Positions 1 through 8,545 of a DNA stretch of 64,000 nucleotides are shown here, one piece after another (the stretch's first letter is position 1; every line of letters starts with the position of its first letter). Where the stretch lies: assembly GCF_001955655.1 (NCBI RefSeq), contig NZ_MSPW01000003.1, positions 248,001-312,000 of the forward strand. The letters run 5' to 3'. Origin of the DNA: Viridibacillus arenosi (GTDB taxonomy: Bacteria; Bacillota; Bacilli; Bacillales_A; Planococcaceae). A model generated the notes under the pieces. The model was not told where the DNA came from. It did not search any database and saw only the letters and a program-made list of their open reading frames with translations. Position numbers and translations under genes: made by a program.

Positions 1-756
1 GTGATCTAGACCCACAGATATTTCATCAATAATAATAACGGTATTTTCACTTGATGCCATAAATTCTGCCAAGTACAGGCGTGTTAATTCTCCGCCTGAC
101 AATGTACCCATAATGCGATTTAATGTTAAGTAACCAATATTCATATTGATCATATTTTTGAGAATATGTTGTTTACCTTCACTAATATTTAAAACTTCTG
201 CAAGTGAAATAATAGATTCAATGCTTAAGTCGTTAATATCGGCAATATTATGTGGTTTATCAAATAATTCCATCATATATTGCTCAACTTCTTGATTATA
301 GCGCTTCCCCTGACACTTAGGACATTCGACATTTTTAGTTGTTCCACGACCTTTACAACTTGGACACCACCCTAACTCATTATTAAATGAAAAAACTTCT
401 GGAGACAGGTTGAATTTTTCAGCAAGAGTAACACGAATGTCTTTAAATACGCCTGTATGTGTACCAATTGTAGAACGCGGATTAGAAGAGATTGATGATT
501 TTCCAAGGAAAAGGACTAAAGGCATTTCTTCCATCTTGATGGCACTAAAATTTGTATCCATAATTGTTGGAAATAAATACTGATATTCAGCTTTTGGCAA
601 TAAAGAAACGAGACGCTTCTTGGATTCTTCACCAATTGTTTGACAGAAAGTCGTTTTACCAGATCCAGACAAACCAGCAATTCCTAACGATTTATCTACT
701 GGTAGTACGGCATCTAAATTGTTAATATTATTTGCAATTAATTGATTGATTTTCAT
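1..756 (-). CDS. UvrA-like ABC ATPase, C-terminally cut by window edge
   Basis: The reading frame runs from ATG at 756 to the window edge, so only the first 252 residues are seen. They hold a Walker A motif GLSGSGKTT near residue 28, a UvrA-type zinc module (CPSCKGRG, then CPKCQGKR) around residues 132-150, an ABC signature LSGGE and a Walker B-like IIIDEIS just before the cut. UvrA excinuclease is about 950 residues and starts differently; this looks like a shorter UvrA paralogue of the kind often linked to drug or DNA-damage tolerance in Firmicutes. The start has GAGAGG about 8 bases upstream. The full length and the second ATPase half cannot be judged here. Confidence 0.8.
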   Translation of the reverse strand, partial: MKINQLIANNINNLDAVLPVDKSLGIAGLSGSGKTTFCQTIGEESKKRLVSLLPKAEYQYLFPTIMDTNFSAIKMEEMPLVLFLGKSSISSNPRSTIGTHTGVFKDIRVTLAEKFNLSPEVFSFNNELGWCPSCKGRGTTKNVECPKCQGKRYNQEVEQYMMELFDKPHNIADINDLSIESIISLAEVLNISEGKQHILKNMINMNIGYLTLNRIMGTLSGGELTRLYLAEFMASSENTVIIIDEISVGLDH

Positions 757-1190
757 AATGATGCCCTCTCGATTCTGTAAATTTAATATTGCCATAATTG
801 TAAAACTTCAATTGAATTTGTTGTTTTTTTCGAATCGACAATCTTATACTAACTTGAGAGGAAGATTTCTAAAACCGTTTTGAAGAAACAATTTAATGGC
901 ACAATTCCAGCAATTAGTCTGCACTTATATATCAGATAATTGCTCGCTTTTTTTATATTTTTTTCCATTAAGTGCGAAATAAAAAGGGCTTCCTTCTTGC
1001 TTCAGAATTACCTCATATCATAAGAAAGAGCACAATTCTTGCTACGGAATTGCGCCCTGTTAAAGAATGGTTTATTAGTATAAACGGTTAATATTAATCC
1101 TCATCGTTTCTATTTGATTTATATATTCAAATACCTACTCAAAAGGTTGGTCCTGAACATCAGGCATCAATGAGAAAGAAGATATCATTT
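757..1190. other. Gene-free gap with hairpins
   Basis: No convincing ORF. The stretch holds an inverted repeat GCACAATTC (1030-1038) with GAATTGCGC (1047-1055), and a related word GCACAATTCCAGCAA at 899-913. On the minus strand the UvrA-like gene's promoter should lie around 830-900, with a weak TATAAG-type -10 near 840, but I could not fix a -35 box. Confidence 0.35.
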
Positions 1191-1943
1191 TTACTGTTCT
1201 GCTAGTACTTTTCCAAGCTGGGCACCCATATTGGTCCAAGCATATTTAGCTCCTTCGATAGCTCCTTGGCGTGCTTTTGTTTCTTCACTAAATCCAGTTT
1301 GATCTAGATGTAGATGGATAGTTCCATCTGAACCTTTTTTCAAAGTCCATGTAATAGTAGTGCTTTCTCCAGCACTTAACCATGTGTAAGATAATGTATG
1401 AGGCTCGTCCACTTCGAGTACCTCGCAATCTACAATTCCATCCCACCACTCATTTGGCTCAGCTCTAAATTGAAATTTATGTCCTACGATCGGTTTAAAG
1501 TCATTTTTCCATATCCATTTCGCTAGTGTATCCGGATCTGTTAAAGCGTTCCACACCTGCTCGATTGAATTTGTAAATTGAAAATCTAATGATACATCTG
1601 GTTTCATTTTTTGTTCCTCCAAAATAAGATTTAATTTGATAATTCTCTCTTTCCAGAATCCTTCGTAAAAAGATACCCAATCTTTTATTTCTTTCAACGG
1701 AGTTGCATTCAACCGATACCTTGTCTCTCTACCAACTTTTCGGGCAATTACAAGATCCGCATCTTTAAGGATAGCCAAATGCTTAGAAACTGCTGTACGC
1801 CCCATTTGAAAATGAACCGTTATCTCATGTAGGGGTAATTCTTCAACATCTGATAACATTCGAAGTAATTTTCGTCTTGTTGGATCGGCAACAGCGTCAT
1901 AAACATCCCTCACTTGACCCTTTTCGTTCAAAATCACCCCCAC
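1191..1943 (-). CDS. ArsR-type HTH fused to SRPBCC/AHSA1 domain regulator
   Basis: The 250-residue protein has an ArsR/SmtB winged helix at about residues 12-95 (DPTRRKLLRMLS, GRTAVSKHLAILKDADLV) followed by an AHSA1/START-like SRPBCC domain at about 112-250 (TNSIEQVWNALTDPDTLAKW, ending GAKYAWTNMGAQLGKVL). This two-domain arrangement is known in Bacilli as a repressor with a ligand-binding cavity; the ligand is unknown. No metal-binding cysteine motif typical of ArsR metal sensors is seen. The open frame begins with GTG at 1943, but the TTG at 1931 is better placed behind AAGGTGGGGGTGAT. Its promoter at 2020-2049 is overlapped by palindromes, so autoregulation is likely. Confidence 0.85.
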   Translation of the reverse strand: MGVILNEKGQVRDVYDAVADPTRRKLLRMLSDVEELPLHEITVHFQMGRTAVSKHLAILKDADLVIARKVGRETRYRLNATPLKEIKDWVSFYEGFWKERIIKLNLILEEQKMKPDVSLDFQFTNSIEQVWNALTDPDTLAKWIWKNDFKPIVGHKFQFRAEPNEWWDGIVDCEVLEVDEPHTLSYTWLSAGESTTITWTLKKGSDGTIHLHLDQTGFSEETKARQGAIEGAKYAWTNMGAQLGKVLAEQ

Positions 1944-1997
1944 CTTTTCATTATTATTTCCTGTAATGTCAACGATTAAACTTTAATTACCTAATAG

Positions 1998-2047
1998 GAC
2001 ACCTTTTAGTGTCTTATCGATTATAGGACACCAAAAGGTGAGGTGTC
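1998..2047 (-). promoter_or_regulatory. Sigma-A promoter with two palindromic operators for the ArsR-SRPBCC gene
   Basis: On the minus strand, TTGACA (2044-2049) and TATAAT (2020-2025) are separated by 18 bases. The spacer is filled by the dyad GACACC-N9-GGTGTC (2027-2047), which also contains CACC-AAAA-GGTG. A second dyad, GACACC-TTTTA-GTGTC (1998-2013), lies just after the -10 box, 29 bases away (about three helical turns). This is the layout of a repressor site that blocks RNA polymerase; binding by the adjacent regulator is inferred. Confidence 0.75.
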
Positions 2048-2160
2048 AAGTTCCTTGCTATTCCATTAACTAGGCCTTTAATGAAATAAGGTTTGATTCT
2101 TAGTGCCTTTAGATAGCTTTCTATTTTAAGAAGCTCTAGATGCTCTTAGAGGTGTTACTT

Positions 2161-2259
2161 ATGATGATTATAGCCGCTAACAAAGTCGGTCTATCGGGTG
2201 TTGTAGAGGTCACTGGAACCCCTCTCGGTGCAACTTTCGTTCTTGCTGGCTTAACTTAA
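2161..2259 (+). CDS. Possible 32-residue small protein or gene remnant
   Basis: ATG at 2161 follows AGAGGTG at a normal distance and opens a frame of 32 codons ending in TAA. The product is hydrophobic and glycine-rich (contains KVGLSGVVEVTGTPLGATF), with unusually GC-richer codons than its surroundings. It could be a short peptide gene or the tail of a larger lost gene; I recognise no family. No neighbouring gene shares its strand. Confidence 0.3.
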   Translation: MMIIAANKVGLSGVVEVTGTPLGATFVLAGLT

Positions 2260-2330
2260 TCCTATGAACTATAAACCTAACAACAACGTATTGGGATCAG
2301 ATTATAAAATCCATTCAAAAAAACAAACAA

Positions 2331-2365
2331 AAAGGTCACCACAGCGTATAGTGGCGACCTTTTTA
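2331..2365. terminator. Bidirectional hairpin terminator after the PAS-GGDEF-EAL gene
   Basis: Stem AGGTCACCAC (2333-2342) pairs with GTGGCGACCT (2351-2360) with one mismatch, flanked by A and T runs on both sides. It lies 36 bases past the stop of the minus-strand gene. Confidence 0.75.
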
Positions 2366-2395
2366 TATGGTTTTCTTATTATAAAAAGCACTTCA

Positions 2396-4120
2396 TTACA
2401 TTCTCAAAACATATAATTCATGCAATTTTGCGGAAAATTCATCAGTCGGTAATGGCTTACTAAAGTAATATCCTTGTGCAAAGTCACATAGGTTTTCACG
2501 GACGATATACAATTCATCTTCCGTCTCTACTCCTTCAGCAACCACCTTCATATTTAATGCATGCGCTAATTTGATAATAGCAGTCACCATTGCGACATTA
2601 CTAAGTCCTGTTTTTAATCCACGGATGAAAGATTGATCAATCTTCAAAACATCAATTGGAAACTGCTTTAAATAGCTGAGTGAGGAATAACCTGTTCCAA
2701 AATCATCAATCGCGATGATTACACCCAGTTCTTTTATTTGATTAAACGTTTCAATTAATTCTTCTGTTTGATGCATTAAGCTCATTTCGGTAATTTCCAA
2801 CTCTAAATTTTTAGCTGGTAAACCTGTATCTCTTAATACTGCACGTAAATTGTGTACAAAATTTCTTTCCTTCAAATGAATAGGCGAAATATTAACTGAA
2901 ATACGAATATCAAACCCATATTCATCAAGCCACTTCTTCATTTGTTTACAAGCTCTTTTTAATGTCCATTCACCAATAGAACTAATCAATCCGCACTCTT
3001 CTGCAAAAGGGATAAATTTAGATGGAGAGATAAAGCCGTAATCTTTATCATACCAACGAATTAAACCTTCCATTCCGATTAATTGATTTGTTTCTAAATC
3101 GATTTTCGGTTGATAATACAGTTGAATTTCATCTTGCTTTATAGCATGACGGAGTTTTGTTTCTAGCAGCAGGAATTGATTATGAGTACTATTCATCGTA
3201 TTTTCATATTGTATGTAATTGCTGACTTTATTCTTTTTAGCCTCAAGCAAGGCGACATTCGCACATTTTATTAAGTCCTCTGGTGTACTTGCATCGGCTA
3301 GGCTTGAGCTTATGCCAATACTGATGGAAGAATAAAATTCAAATTGTTCAATCAAAAAACTTTCTTCAAAATTAGCCATTATTTGATGTGCTTTCCAAAT
3401 AGCTTGTTCATTATTCTTCATAATAATGGCGAATTTATCACCACTATAGCGAAACAGTGATTTTTCATCGATACCTAATCTTTTCAGGCGTGTCGCTACT
3501 TCAATTAGAAATAGATCCCCTGTTAAATGACCTAATCCATCATTAATACTCTTAAAACGGTCAATATCCATCATTAAGAGTGACAATGAAAAACCTTCTT
3601 TATGTGCATTTTTGAATAGATCTGCTAAACATATATTCATCATTCGACGGTTATATAAGCCTGTCAATTCGTCATGGTAAGCAAAGAGTTTTAGCTTTTT
3701 TATATTTTTTTGTTCTGTTATATCTGTCCGAATCGATACATATTGGTAAAGTTTACCCTTTTCGTTCAAAAAAGGTATGATTGTTGTTTGCACCCAGTAT
3801 AAACTACCATCCTTTGCACGATTACAAATATCACCACGCCATATTTTCCCGCTCCCAATTGTACGCCATAATTCTTTAAAAAAAGCTTTAGGATGATGAC
3901 CAGAGTTCAACAAACGGTGATCTTGCCCAATTAACTCATCTTTACTGTATTTAGAAATGGTACAAAAATGATTATTTACAAATGTAATGATACCTTGATT
4001 ATTTGTTATAGCAACAATAATAGATTGGTCTAATGCATGCTGAATATCTATTAATTGTTGTACTGTATACGCATCATTAAGCTGGCTAAGACCTGTCGCT
4101 TGACTATAACTTTGGTCCAT
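2396..4120 (-). CDS. PAS-GGDEF-EAL cyclic-di-GMP signalling protein
   Basis: The 574-residue cytoplasmic protein has a PAS/PAC sensor (about 25-137, ending RTDITEQKN), a GGDEF domain (about 138-310) and an EAL domain (about 322-570). The cyclase signature is degenerate (SGDKF at 226-230), so synthesis of c-di-GMP is unlikely. The EAL core is intact: EGL at 351-353 with the catalytic Glu kept, [25 protein letters not shown] and QGYYFSKP. It is therefore probably a phosphodiesterase gated by PAS and perhaps by GTP binding to the dead GGDEF site. No membrane segment is seen. It stands alone with its own terminator. Confidence 0.9.
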   Translation of the reverse strand: MDQSYSQATGLSQLNDAYTVQQLIDIQHALDQSIIVAITNNQGIITFVNNHFCTISKYSKDELIGQDHRLLNSGHHPKAFFKELWRTIGSGKIWRGDICNRAKDGSLYWVQTTIIPFLNEKGKLYQYVSIRTDITEQKNIKKLKLFAYHDELTGLYNRRMMNICLADLFKNAHKEGFSLSLLMMDIDRFKSINDGLGHLTGDLFLIEVATRLKRLGIDEKSLFRYSGDKFAIIMKNNEQAIWKAHQIMANFEESFLIEQFEFYSSISIGISSSLADASTPEDLIKCANVALLEAKKNKVSNYIQYENTMNSTHNQFLLLETKLRHAIKQDEIQLYYQPKIDLETNQLIGMEGLIRWYDKDYGFISPSKFIPFAEECGLISSIGEWTLKRACKQMKKWLDEYGFDIRISVNISPIHLKERNFVHNLRAVLRDTGLPAKNLELEITEMSLMHQTEELIETFNQIKELGVIIAIDDFGTGYSSLSYLKQFPIDVLKIDQSFIRGLKTGLSNVAMVTAIIKLAHALNMKVVAEGVETEDELYIVRENLCDFAQGYYFSKPLPTDEFSAKLHELYVLRM

Positions 4121-4574
4121 TTGACCTCACTCCTAATCAGTTCGGCATTATTCGAGCAATTTCTCTCTTGTTACTATTTTATCACAACCAATATAAGGCT
4201 ATTATTCAAATAAAAACAAAAGGTAAAAAGTCCTAAACTGAAAAAAGTATGAAAAAATTAAAGTTTGAATAAAAATCTCCTATTATCAAATTATTACACT
4301 ATTAATATAGTATTTATAGTAATAGAGATATACTTTTTCTACATTTTATAGGTTCCTGACTGTAAAATAATTGAAAAACATCAAAAATCAAATGGGATTA
4401 TCAATAATTTTAGCTAGTTCAATTGTCTGAATCTAAAAAATGAAATAGAAATTTCATAAGCTAATTTTTCTCGAATTATCTTAAAAAGATTTTACAAATA
4501 ACTTTTCTAACCAAGCTTAAAATATATAAAATTCTAAATATTAGGCAATAATAACTATTAATTTTTTACCTGTA

Positions 4575-4619
4575 TTTTTTAGTAGTTTACATAATAATAT
4601 TATGTAAACTACTAAAAAA
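4575..4619. repeat. Perfect 45-base palindrome
   Basis: The arms are 22 bases each around a single central A at 4597. The core reads AGTAGTTTACATAATA and its complement, capped by T6 on the left and A6 on the right. It could act as a bidirectional terminator, although it is AT-rich and close to a second, GC-containing hairpin. Confidence 0.6.
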
Positions 4620-4640
4620 AAGACCATTCAAGATGGTCTC
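4614..4640 (-). terminator. Terminator of the GNAT gene
   Basis: On the minus strand GAGACCATC and its complement pair around TTGAAT (4621-4639), followed by seven T. It lies directly after the stop codon of the acetyltransferase gene. Confidence 0.8.
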
Positions 4641-4642
4641 AA

Positions 4643-5188
4643 CTACTTAATTTCCCATTCTTCAAGAAGAATGCTATAAACGGCATGGTCTACAAAATGA
4701 TCGTATAACCACTCTGATTGACGACTAATACCTTCTAATGTCATTCCTAACCTTTCTGGAATCGCTCTACTTCTCTTATTTTCAATAGCTGCGCGAATTT
4801 CTATACGTTTTAGCTTCAAATCATGAAAGGCATGATCCATAAGCTTATGTACTGATTTGGTCATAATACCTAACCCTTCATAGTCCTTCGATAACCAATA
4901 TCCGATACTTGTAGACTTGTTTTGCCAATTAATATGGTGAAAACCAATAACTCCAACTATGTTACCTTCATATACGATAGCTGTTTGGAAGCCATCATTA
5001 GCACAAAATTGCTTTATAGTTGACCGGATAAATTCCAATGCATCTTCAACAGATTTATTTGAATCTATAAAGGGCAACCACTCTCTTAAACTCTCTTTTG
5101 AACCCATCATAACTGTAAATAGCTCTTGTGCATCATGCTCTTGTAATAACTTCAGTTGCAATTTCTCATCAATCTTTACTGTAAACAT
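4643..5188 (-). CDS. RimJ/RimL-type GNAT N-acetyltransferase
   Basis: A 181-residue GNAT-fold enzyme of the ribosomal-protein-N-acetyltransferase type: LREWLPFIDSN near the start, the acceptor loop IGYWLSKDYEGLGIMTKSV (acetyl-CoA-binding region) and ERLGMTLEGISRQSEW near the end. These are RimL-like features; in Bacilli such enzymes acetylate ribosomal proteins or small substrates, and the substrate here is unknown. The frame is open to 5203, but the ATG there is part of the sequence ATGAGGAGG, which is the ribosome binding site of the ATG at 5188, so the shorter start is preferred. It appears monocistronic. Confidence 0.85.
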   Translation of the reverse strand: MFTVKIDEKLQLKLLQEHDAQELFTVMMGSKESLREWLPFIDSNKSVEDALEFIRSTIKQFCANDGFQTAIVYEGNIVGVIGFHHINWQNKSTSIGYWLSKDYEGLGIMTKSVHKLMDHAFHDLKLKRIEIRAAIENKRSRAIPERLGMTLEGISRQSEWLYDHFVDHAVYSILLEEWEIK

Positions 5189-5265
5189 ATGAAACCTCCT
5201 CATAATAATGTAATAATAAGGAATTATAGTACTAATAGAGTACTGTGTAAATAGAATTAAATAAA

Positions 5266-5302
5266 ATAAATCCGCTAACTCAATATGAGTGCGGATTTTT
5301 AA
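5266..5302. terminator. Terminator of the tyrosine recombinase gene
   Basis: AAATCCGC (5268-5275) pairs with GCGGATTT (5291-5298), with an inner ACTCA/TGAGT stem. T-rich tails follow on both strands. Confidence 0.7.
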
Positions 5303-5321
5303 GTGAAATACATTGTTCTTA

Positions 5322-6278
5322 TTAAATTAATTGATTAAATGGATTGTTTTCAATTACTTGTTGAATTTCTTTATCCTCTACATGCGTATAAATCTGCGTT
5401 GTAGAAACGCTAGAGTGCCCTAAAATCTGCTGTAAACTACGAATATCTGCCCCACTTTTATACATCATTGTCGCAGAAGTATGACGTAATTTATGTGGTG
5501 TTAGCTTTGTTTTATTTAATCCTGACTGCTCGTTAATCTCTTTTACTATTTTAGCAACACGTTGCCTTGTTAGGCGTGTTCCTTTCTGTGATAGAAATAG
5601 GGACTCGTTCGTATCTGAGTCTTTAATAGCATAGCGTTCTTTTTTTAAATAACGTGATAGAGCATTCTGACAAGCTTCATTTAAGAAAACGGTTCTTTCC
5701 TTATCACCTTTACCTGTAACAGTTAAATAGTCACCTTGTATGGAGGTTAAATTCAGCTTACATAGCTCTGTTACACGTATTCCTAAGTTTAAAAAGAAGG
5801 TAATCATGCAATAATTACGATAGTAATGCGTAGATTCCTTTATTCCATCTATGAAAATTCTTGCCTCTTCCATCGTCATATAAATAGGTTGTCGCTTCCC
5901 TATTTTAGGAGATTCTAACTCACTTGCAGGGTTATCTTCTATTAAGTGTCGTTTTGATTTCAAATAATTGAAAAAGGATTTTAATGTAGCACCTTTTCTT
6001 GCTCTCGCATGGGCACTATTTCGTCTTTGCTCCTCACAATACTCTAAAAACAAGTACATGTCTTCTAATGATATTTCTCGGATAAAATCGATAGTTATGT
6101 CTGATATATCTATTTGATCCACTAACTTTATTTCTATATCTTGTTGTACAGCTTTTAAGAATCTAAAAAATAATAATAAATCATATTCATATTCTTCACG
6201 TGTTCTTTTTGACTTTCCTTTAATTGCTGTTAAATAAACTAGGAAGTCTCTCATTACTTTTGGGTATGTATTTTGCAA
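5322..6278 (-). CDS. Tyrosine recombinase (XerC/D-like)
   Basis: The 318-residue protein has a SAM-like core-binding N-terminus (about 8-110) and a catalytic domain (about 130-310). All catalytic residues are present: Arg168 (GIRVTELC), Lys193 (GKGDKERT), His262 and Arg265 (HKLRHT), His288 (LGHSS) and the nucleophile Tyr297. It is the length of Xer enzymes but has an acidic insertion in the N-terminal domain (about 45-70) not seen in XerC or XerD, so it may be an accessory Xer-like recombinase. The start is TTG at 6278, with GAGGTGA six bases upstream. No phage genes flank it. A relic-rich kilobase lies upstream. Confidence 0.88.
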   Translation of the reverse strand: MQNTYPKVMRDFLVYLTAIKGKSKRTREEYEYDLLLFFRFLKAVQQDIEIKLVDQIDISDITIDFIREISLEDMYLFLEYCEEQRRNSAHARARKGATLKSFFNYLKSKRHLIEDNPASELESPKIGKRQPIYMTMEEARIFIDGIKESTHYYRNYCMITFFLNLGIRVTELCKLNLTSIQGDYLTVTGKGDKERTVFLNEACQNALSRYLKKERYAIKDSDTNESLFLSQKGTRLTRQRVAKIVKEINEQSGLNKTKLTPHKLRHTSATMMYKSGADIRSLQQILGHSSVSTTQIYTHVEDKEIQQVIENNPFNQLI

Positions 6279-6316
6279 AATTGGTCACCTCTTATACTCT
6301 TATTTTAGCATAAAAA

Positions 6317-6347
6317 AGGTTCCCAAATGCATATTTGGGAACCTTAT
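6317..6347 (-). terminator. Strong hairpin upstream of the recombinase
   Basis: AAGGTTCCCAAAT pairs perfectly with ATTTGGGAACCTT around GCAT, and six T follow on the minus strand. It would end transcripts coming from 6.4-7.3 kb before the recombinase, where only relics now remain. Confidence 0.75.
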
Positions 6348-6582
6348 TTTGAAAAACTATTTTTATCAAAACCCTCCTTCCAAAACGTTCTGTTTTCTCC
6401 CAAAAATTAGGTTGCTTCAAATTCACTCTCAGACGATTCGAGAATGCAATACACGCATCATTACAGGTCTCGAATCGCTTTTATTTTTCGAGTTTTCTCC
6501 CCTATTTTAGCAATAAATCAAAATAGAATTTGGAAAAACGCGTTATAGTAGTTAATAATTGTAATGCGAAAGTGATTACTAA

Positions 6583-6773
6583 AAGTGTCTTAAAAGGACG
6601 AAATTTTTTATAAATTGGAAGGAAGCTAGTGGCGGAACGCTTGAAAGTAACATTGACAAATTACAAGAAACGTACGATTCGATTAAGGTGAAGGCGATTA
6701 TAATGCAGCTGAGCACACATTACTGATAACAATCTCACTTGCAACCGAGGTAGAAGATCATCGCAACTGTTAA
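6583..6773 (+). pseudogene. Frameshifted gene tail of unknown family
   Basis: The first frame reads WKEASGGTLESNIDKLQETY and runs on to a stop at 6723. A shift of one base around 6690 continues as EGDYNAAEHTLLITISLATE and ends with HRNC at 6773. The two halves read naturally only when joined, which indicates one broken ancestral frame. There is no start codon or ribosome binding site. I do not recognise the family. Confidence 0.4.
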
Positions 6774-7145
6774 TGAAATATATGTTTTATCTGGATTTAA
6801 GAAGGTTAATAGTATGTATCCTACATTTTCGGTAAAAAGTACTTTTATTTGTATAAAAACTATAAAAATTTATTTTTATCCCTAAATTTACAATTTATTT
6901 AAATTTAATAGAAATACTATTATTGAATAATGAGGTAGAAGAAGCTTCTATTGATTTAGAAATTTTAACTAATGATTAAAATACCAATAATACTCTATTA
7001 GGCAAAAAATACAATTAAATATTATTATGTAAAAATCAAACAATAAACTTGAGAAAGACGAAGAAGCGATAGAGGGACTAATTTTATCTAAATAATTATT
7101 AGAACATTATAAATATAAAAATTATCTATAATCTTATTATCCGAA

Positions 7146-7286
7146 ATGATTCATTTATATGAAAAGTCAAATGATACAGAAAAGTTAGAATATATTGCAA
7201 TTGGGTTTGTGAAAATGCAGGAGGAATTTTCAAACAGTAGTTATGAATGGAGGACAAAACGTTTGGCAAATAAAAAGGTGTTTTAA
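7146..7286 (+). pseudogene. Short coding-like fragment of unknown family
   Basis: ATG at 7146 opens 46 codons (MIHLYEKSNDTEKLEYIAIG, ending LANKKVF) in a charged, soluble-protein composition. No ribosome binding site precedes it and fragments in other frames lie just upstream, so it is more likely a relic than a gene. An immunity-protein origin is conceivable but unsupported. Confidence 0.3.
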
Positions 7287-7328
7287 AGCATGTAGACGAA
7301 CATTCAAAATGAAGGACTAACACCAAAC

Positions 7329-7360
7329 AAAACCCACACCCTGAATGGTGTGGGTTTTGT
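7329..7360. terminator. Bidirectional terminator next to the MBL gene
   Basis: AACCCACACC (7331-7340) pairs with GGTGTGGGTT (7347-7356) around CTGAAT, with T-rich tails either way. It ends the minus-strand MBL gene. Confidence 0.85.
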
Positions 7361-7362
7361 TA

Positions 7363-8346
7363 TTACAGTGCTTTATAGTGCCAAACGTCATTTTGCAATG
7401 ATTTCTTTAAGAGGCCACCTTCTTCTAAATAGTCTAAGTAGCCAATGACTTCTGACATAACAAGAGAAAACTCTGTATTGTACTTATGACGATATAAATC
7501 TTGTGCTATTTCTTTCGGATGGTGTATCCCTTCTTTAATAACTGAATATAAACGATTCGCTTTACGTTGCATCTTATCTAGCTTTTGCAAGATGACATTT
7601 TGATGGTCTTCAATAATTTCTTGATGCCCAGCAAAAAGGTATTCTATTTCTAATTGCTCTAGCCTTTTTAATGATTTCTCATGTTGTCTCACAGGATGTA
7701 GACGCTTACCTTTTATATCTGGATCTACAATTGCATTTGATGAAGTCGTTTTTAAAACTACATCCCCTGCAAATAACCATTGCCTTTCCTCATCATAAAA
7801 ACTAATAGAATCAGCAGAATGCCCTGGGGTTTCTAATACTTTCATGCCTAAGATACGATCCCCTTCTCCTATTGGACGAATGACTGTTTGAAGAGCGAGT
7901 TCATTTTTATGTTCAATTGTCTGTTGTAATTTTTCAAGGCGAGGCTGCGCTTCTTCTATGCACCCCATCGATATGTATAGTTCAGTAAAAAATTTCTTTC
8001 TCATCACAAGAAATTCTTGTTCCACCATTAGACGAGGAATGGCTTCATGATGTGCATAAACAGGGATATCATTTCTCTGTAAAATCCAATTGACTAGGCC
8101 CACATGATCTTCATGATGATGAGTCAAAAGAATACGAGATAAATCATTTATTTGATATCCATTTTCAGACAATGTCATCGTCAATGCATCTTTGTATTTG
8201 TTTGTATTAATCCCCGCATCTATTAAAGATAATGAATCTCCGTCATTTAAAATATAGCTATTAATCGTACCTACATTACCATAACTTGTAGGCACAATGA
8301 TTGGATATATTGAACGAGACTTTTTCTTTATATGAATCAAATCCAT
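7363..8346 (-). CDS. Metallo-beta-lactamase-fold hydrolase
   Basis: A 327-residue cytoplasmic MBL-fold hydrolase. The binuclear metal site is complete: THHHEDH near residues 76-82, TPGHSADS, AGDVVL and the last histidine in AGHQEI. The C-terminal 80 residues form a helical, winged-helix-like extension (HHPKEIAQDLYRHKY, VIGYLDYLEEGGLL) typical of the YflN/GloB-like thioesterase or lactonase group; the substrate is not predictable. GTG (8349), ATG (8346) and TTG (8340) are in frame; TTG has the best spacing to AGGAAG, ATG is used here. No partner gene is evident. Confidence 0.85.
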   Translation of the reverse strand: MDLIHIKKKSRSIYPIIVPTSYGNVGTINSYILNDGDSLSLIDAGINTNKYKDALTMTLSENGYQINDLSRILLTHHHEDHVGLVNWILQRNDIPVYAHHEAIPRLMVEQEFLVMRKKFFTELYISMGCIEEAQPRLEKLQQTIEHKNELALQTVIRPIGEGDRILGMKVLETPGHSADSISFYDEERQWLFAGDVVLKTTSSNAIVDPDIKGKRLHPVRQHEKSLKRLEQLEIEYLFAGHQEIIEDHQNVILQKLDKMQRKANRLYSVIKEGIHHPKEIAQDLYRHKYNTEFSLVMSEVIGYLDYLEEGGLLKKSLQNDVWHYKAL

Positions 8347-8410
8347 CACTTCCTATTTAAAATACTTACCTTACCGTTTATAGTATAGAACTTTTCTACT
8401 TTTGGAAACA

Positions 8411-8444
8411 AAAAAAGACTGCTATAGTATTTAAGCAGTCTTAG
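8411..8444 (-). terminator. Terminator of the three-gene bltR-like operon
   Basis: AAGACTGC (8415-8422) pairs with GCAGTCTT (8435-8442); seven T follow on the minus strand. Confidence 0.8.
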
Positions 8445-8545
8445 TTTATTTTTGAAAAGAGTAGTTCTTCACTACTTCTAATATTGAAAACGAAGTTGGC
8501 AAATGGATATAGGTGAAGTGATATTCCACTCAATACCTATCCGAT

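Larger units (their letters stand above)
4121..4642. other. AT-rich gene-free gap
   Basis: No ORF or relic is recognisable. The left end must hold the promoter of the PAS-GGDEF-EAL gene. The right end holds a 45-base perfect palindrome and a terminator, listed separately. Confidence 0.5.
6348..7328. other. Relic-rich region without an intact gene
   Basis: About 1 kb with a 10-base inverted repeat (CGATTCGAGA 6434-6443, TCTCGAATCG 6468-6477) and several short plus-strand coding-like fragments in changing frames. Besides the two fragments listed separately, the stretch about 6920-6979 reads EVEEASIDLEILTND-stop and the stretch near 7046-7095 reads KLEKDEEAIEGLILSK-stop. The mixture looks like decayed genes rather than simple spacer. 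Confidence 0.45.

Noticed and set aside
5322-6278. Recombinase as a sign of an integrated phage or genomic island
   Set aside because: No phage genes, att repeats or tRNA flank it; it resembles chromosome-type Xer proteins more than an integrase.
7126-7326. 66-codon minus-strand frame
   Set aside because: It is the shadow of a more protein-like plus-strand fragment and overlaps a terminator.
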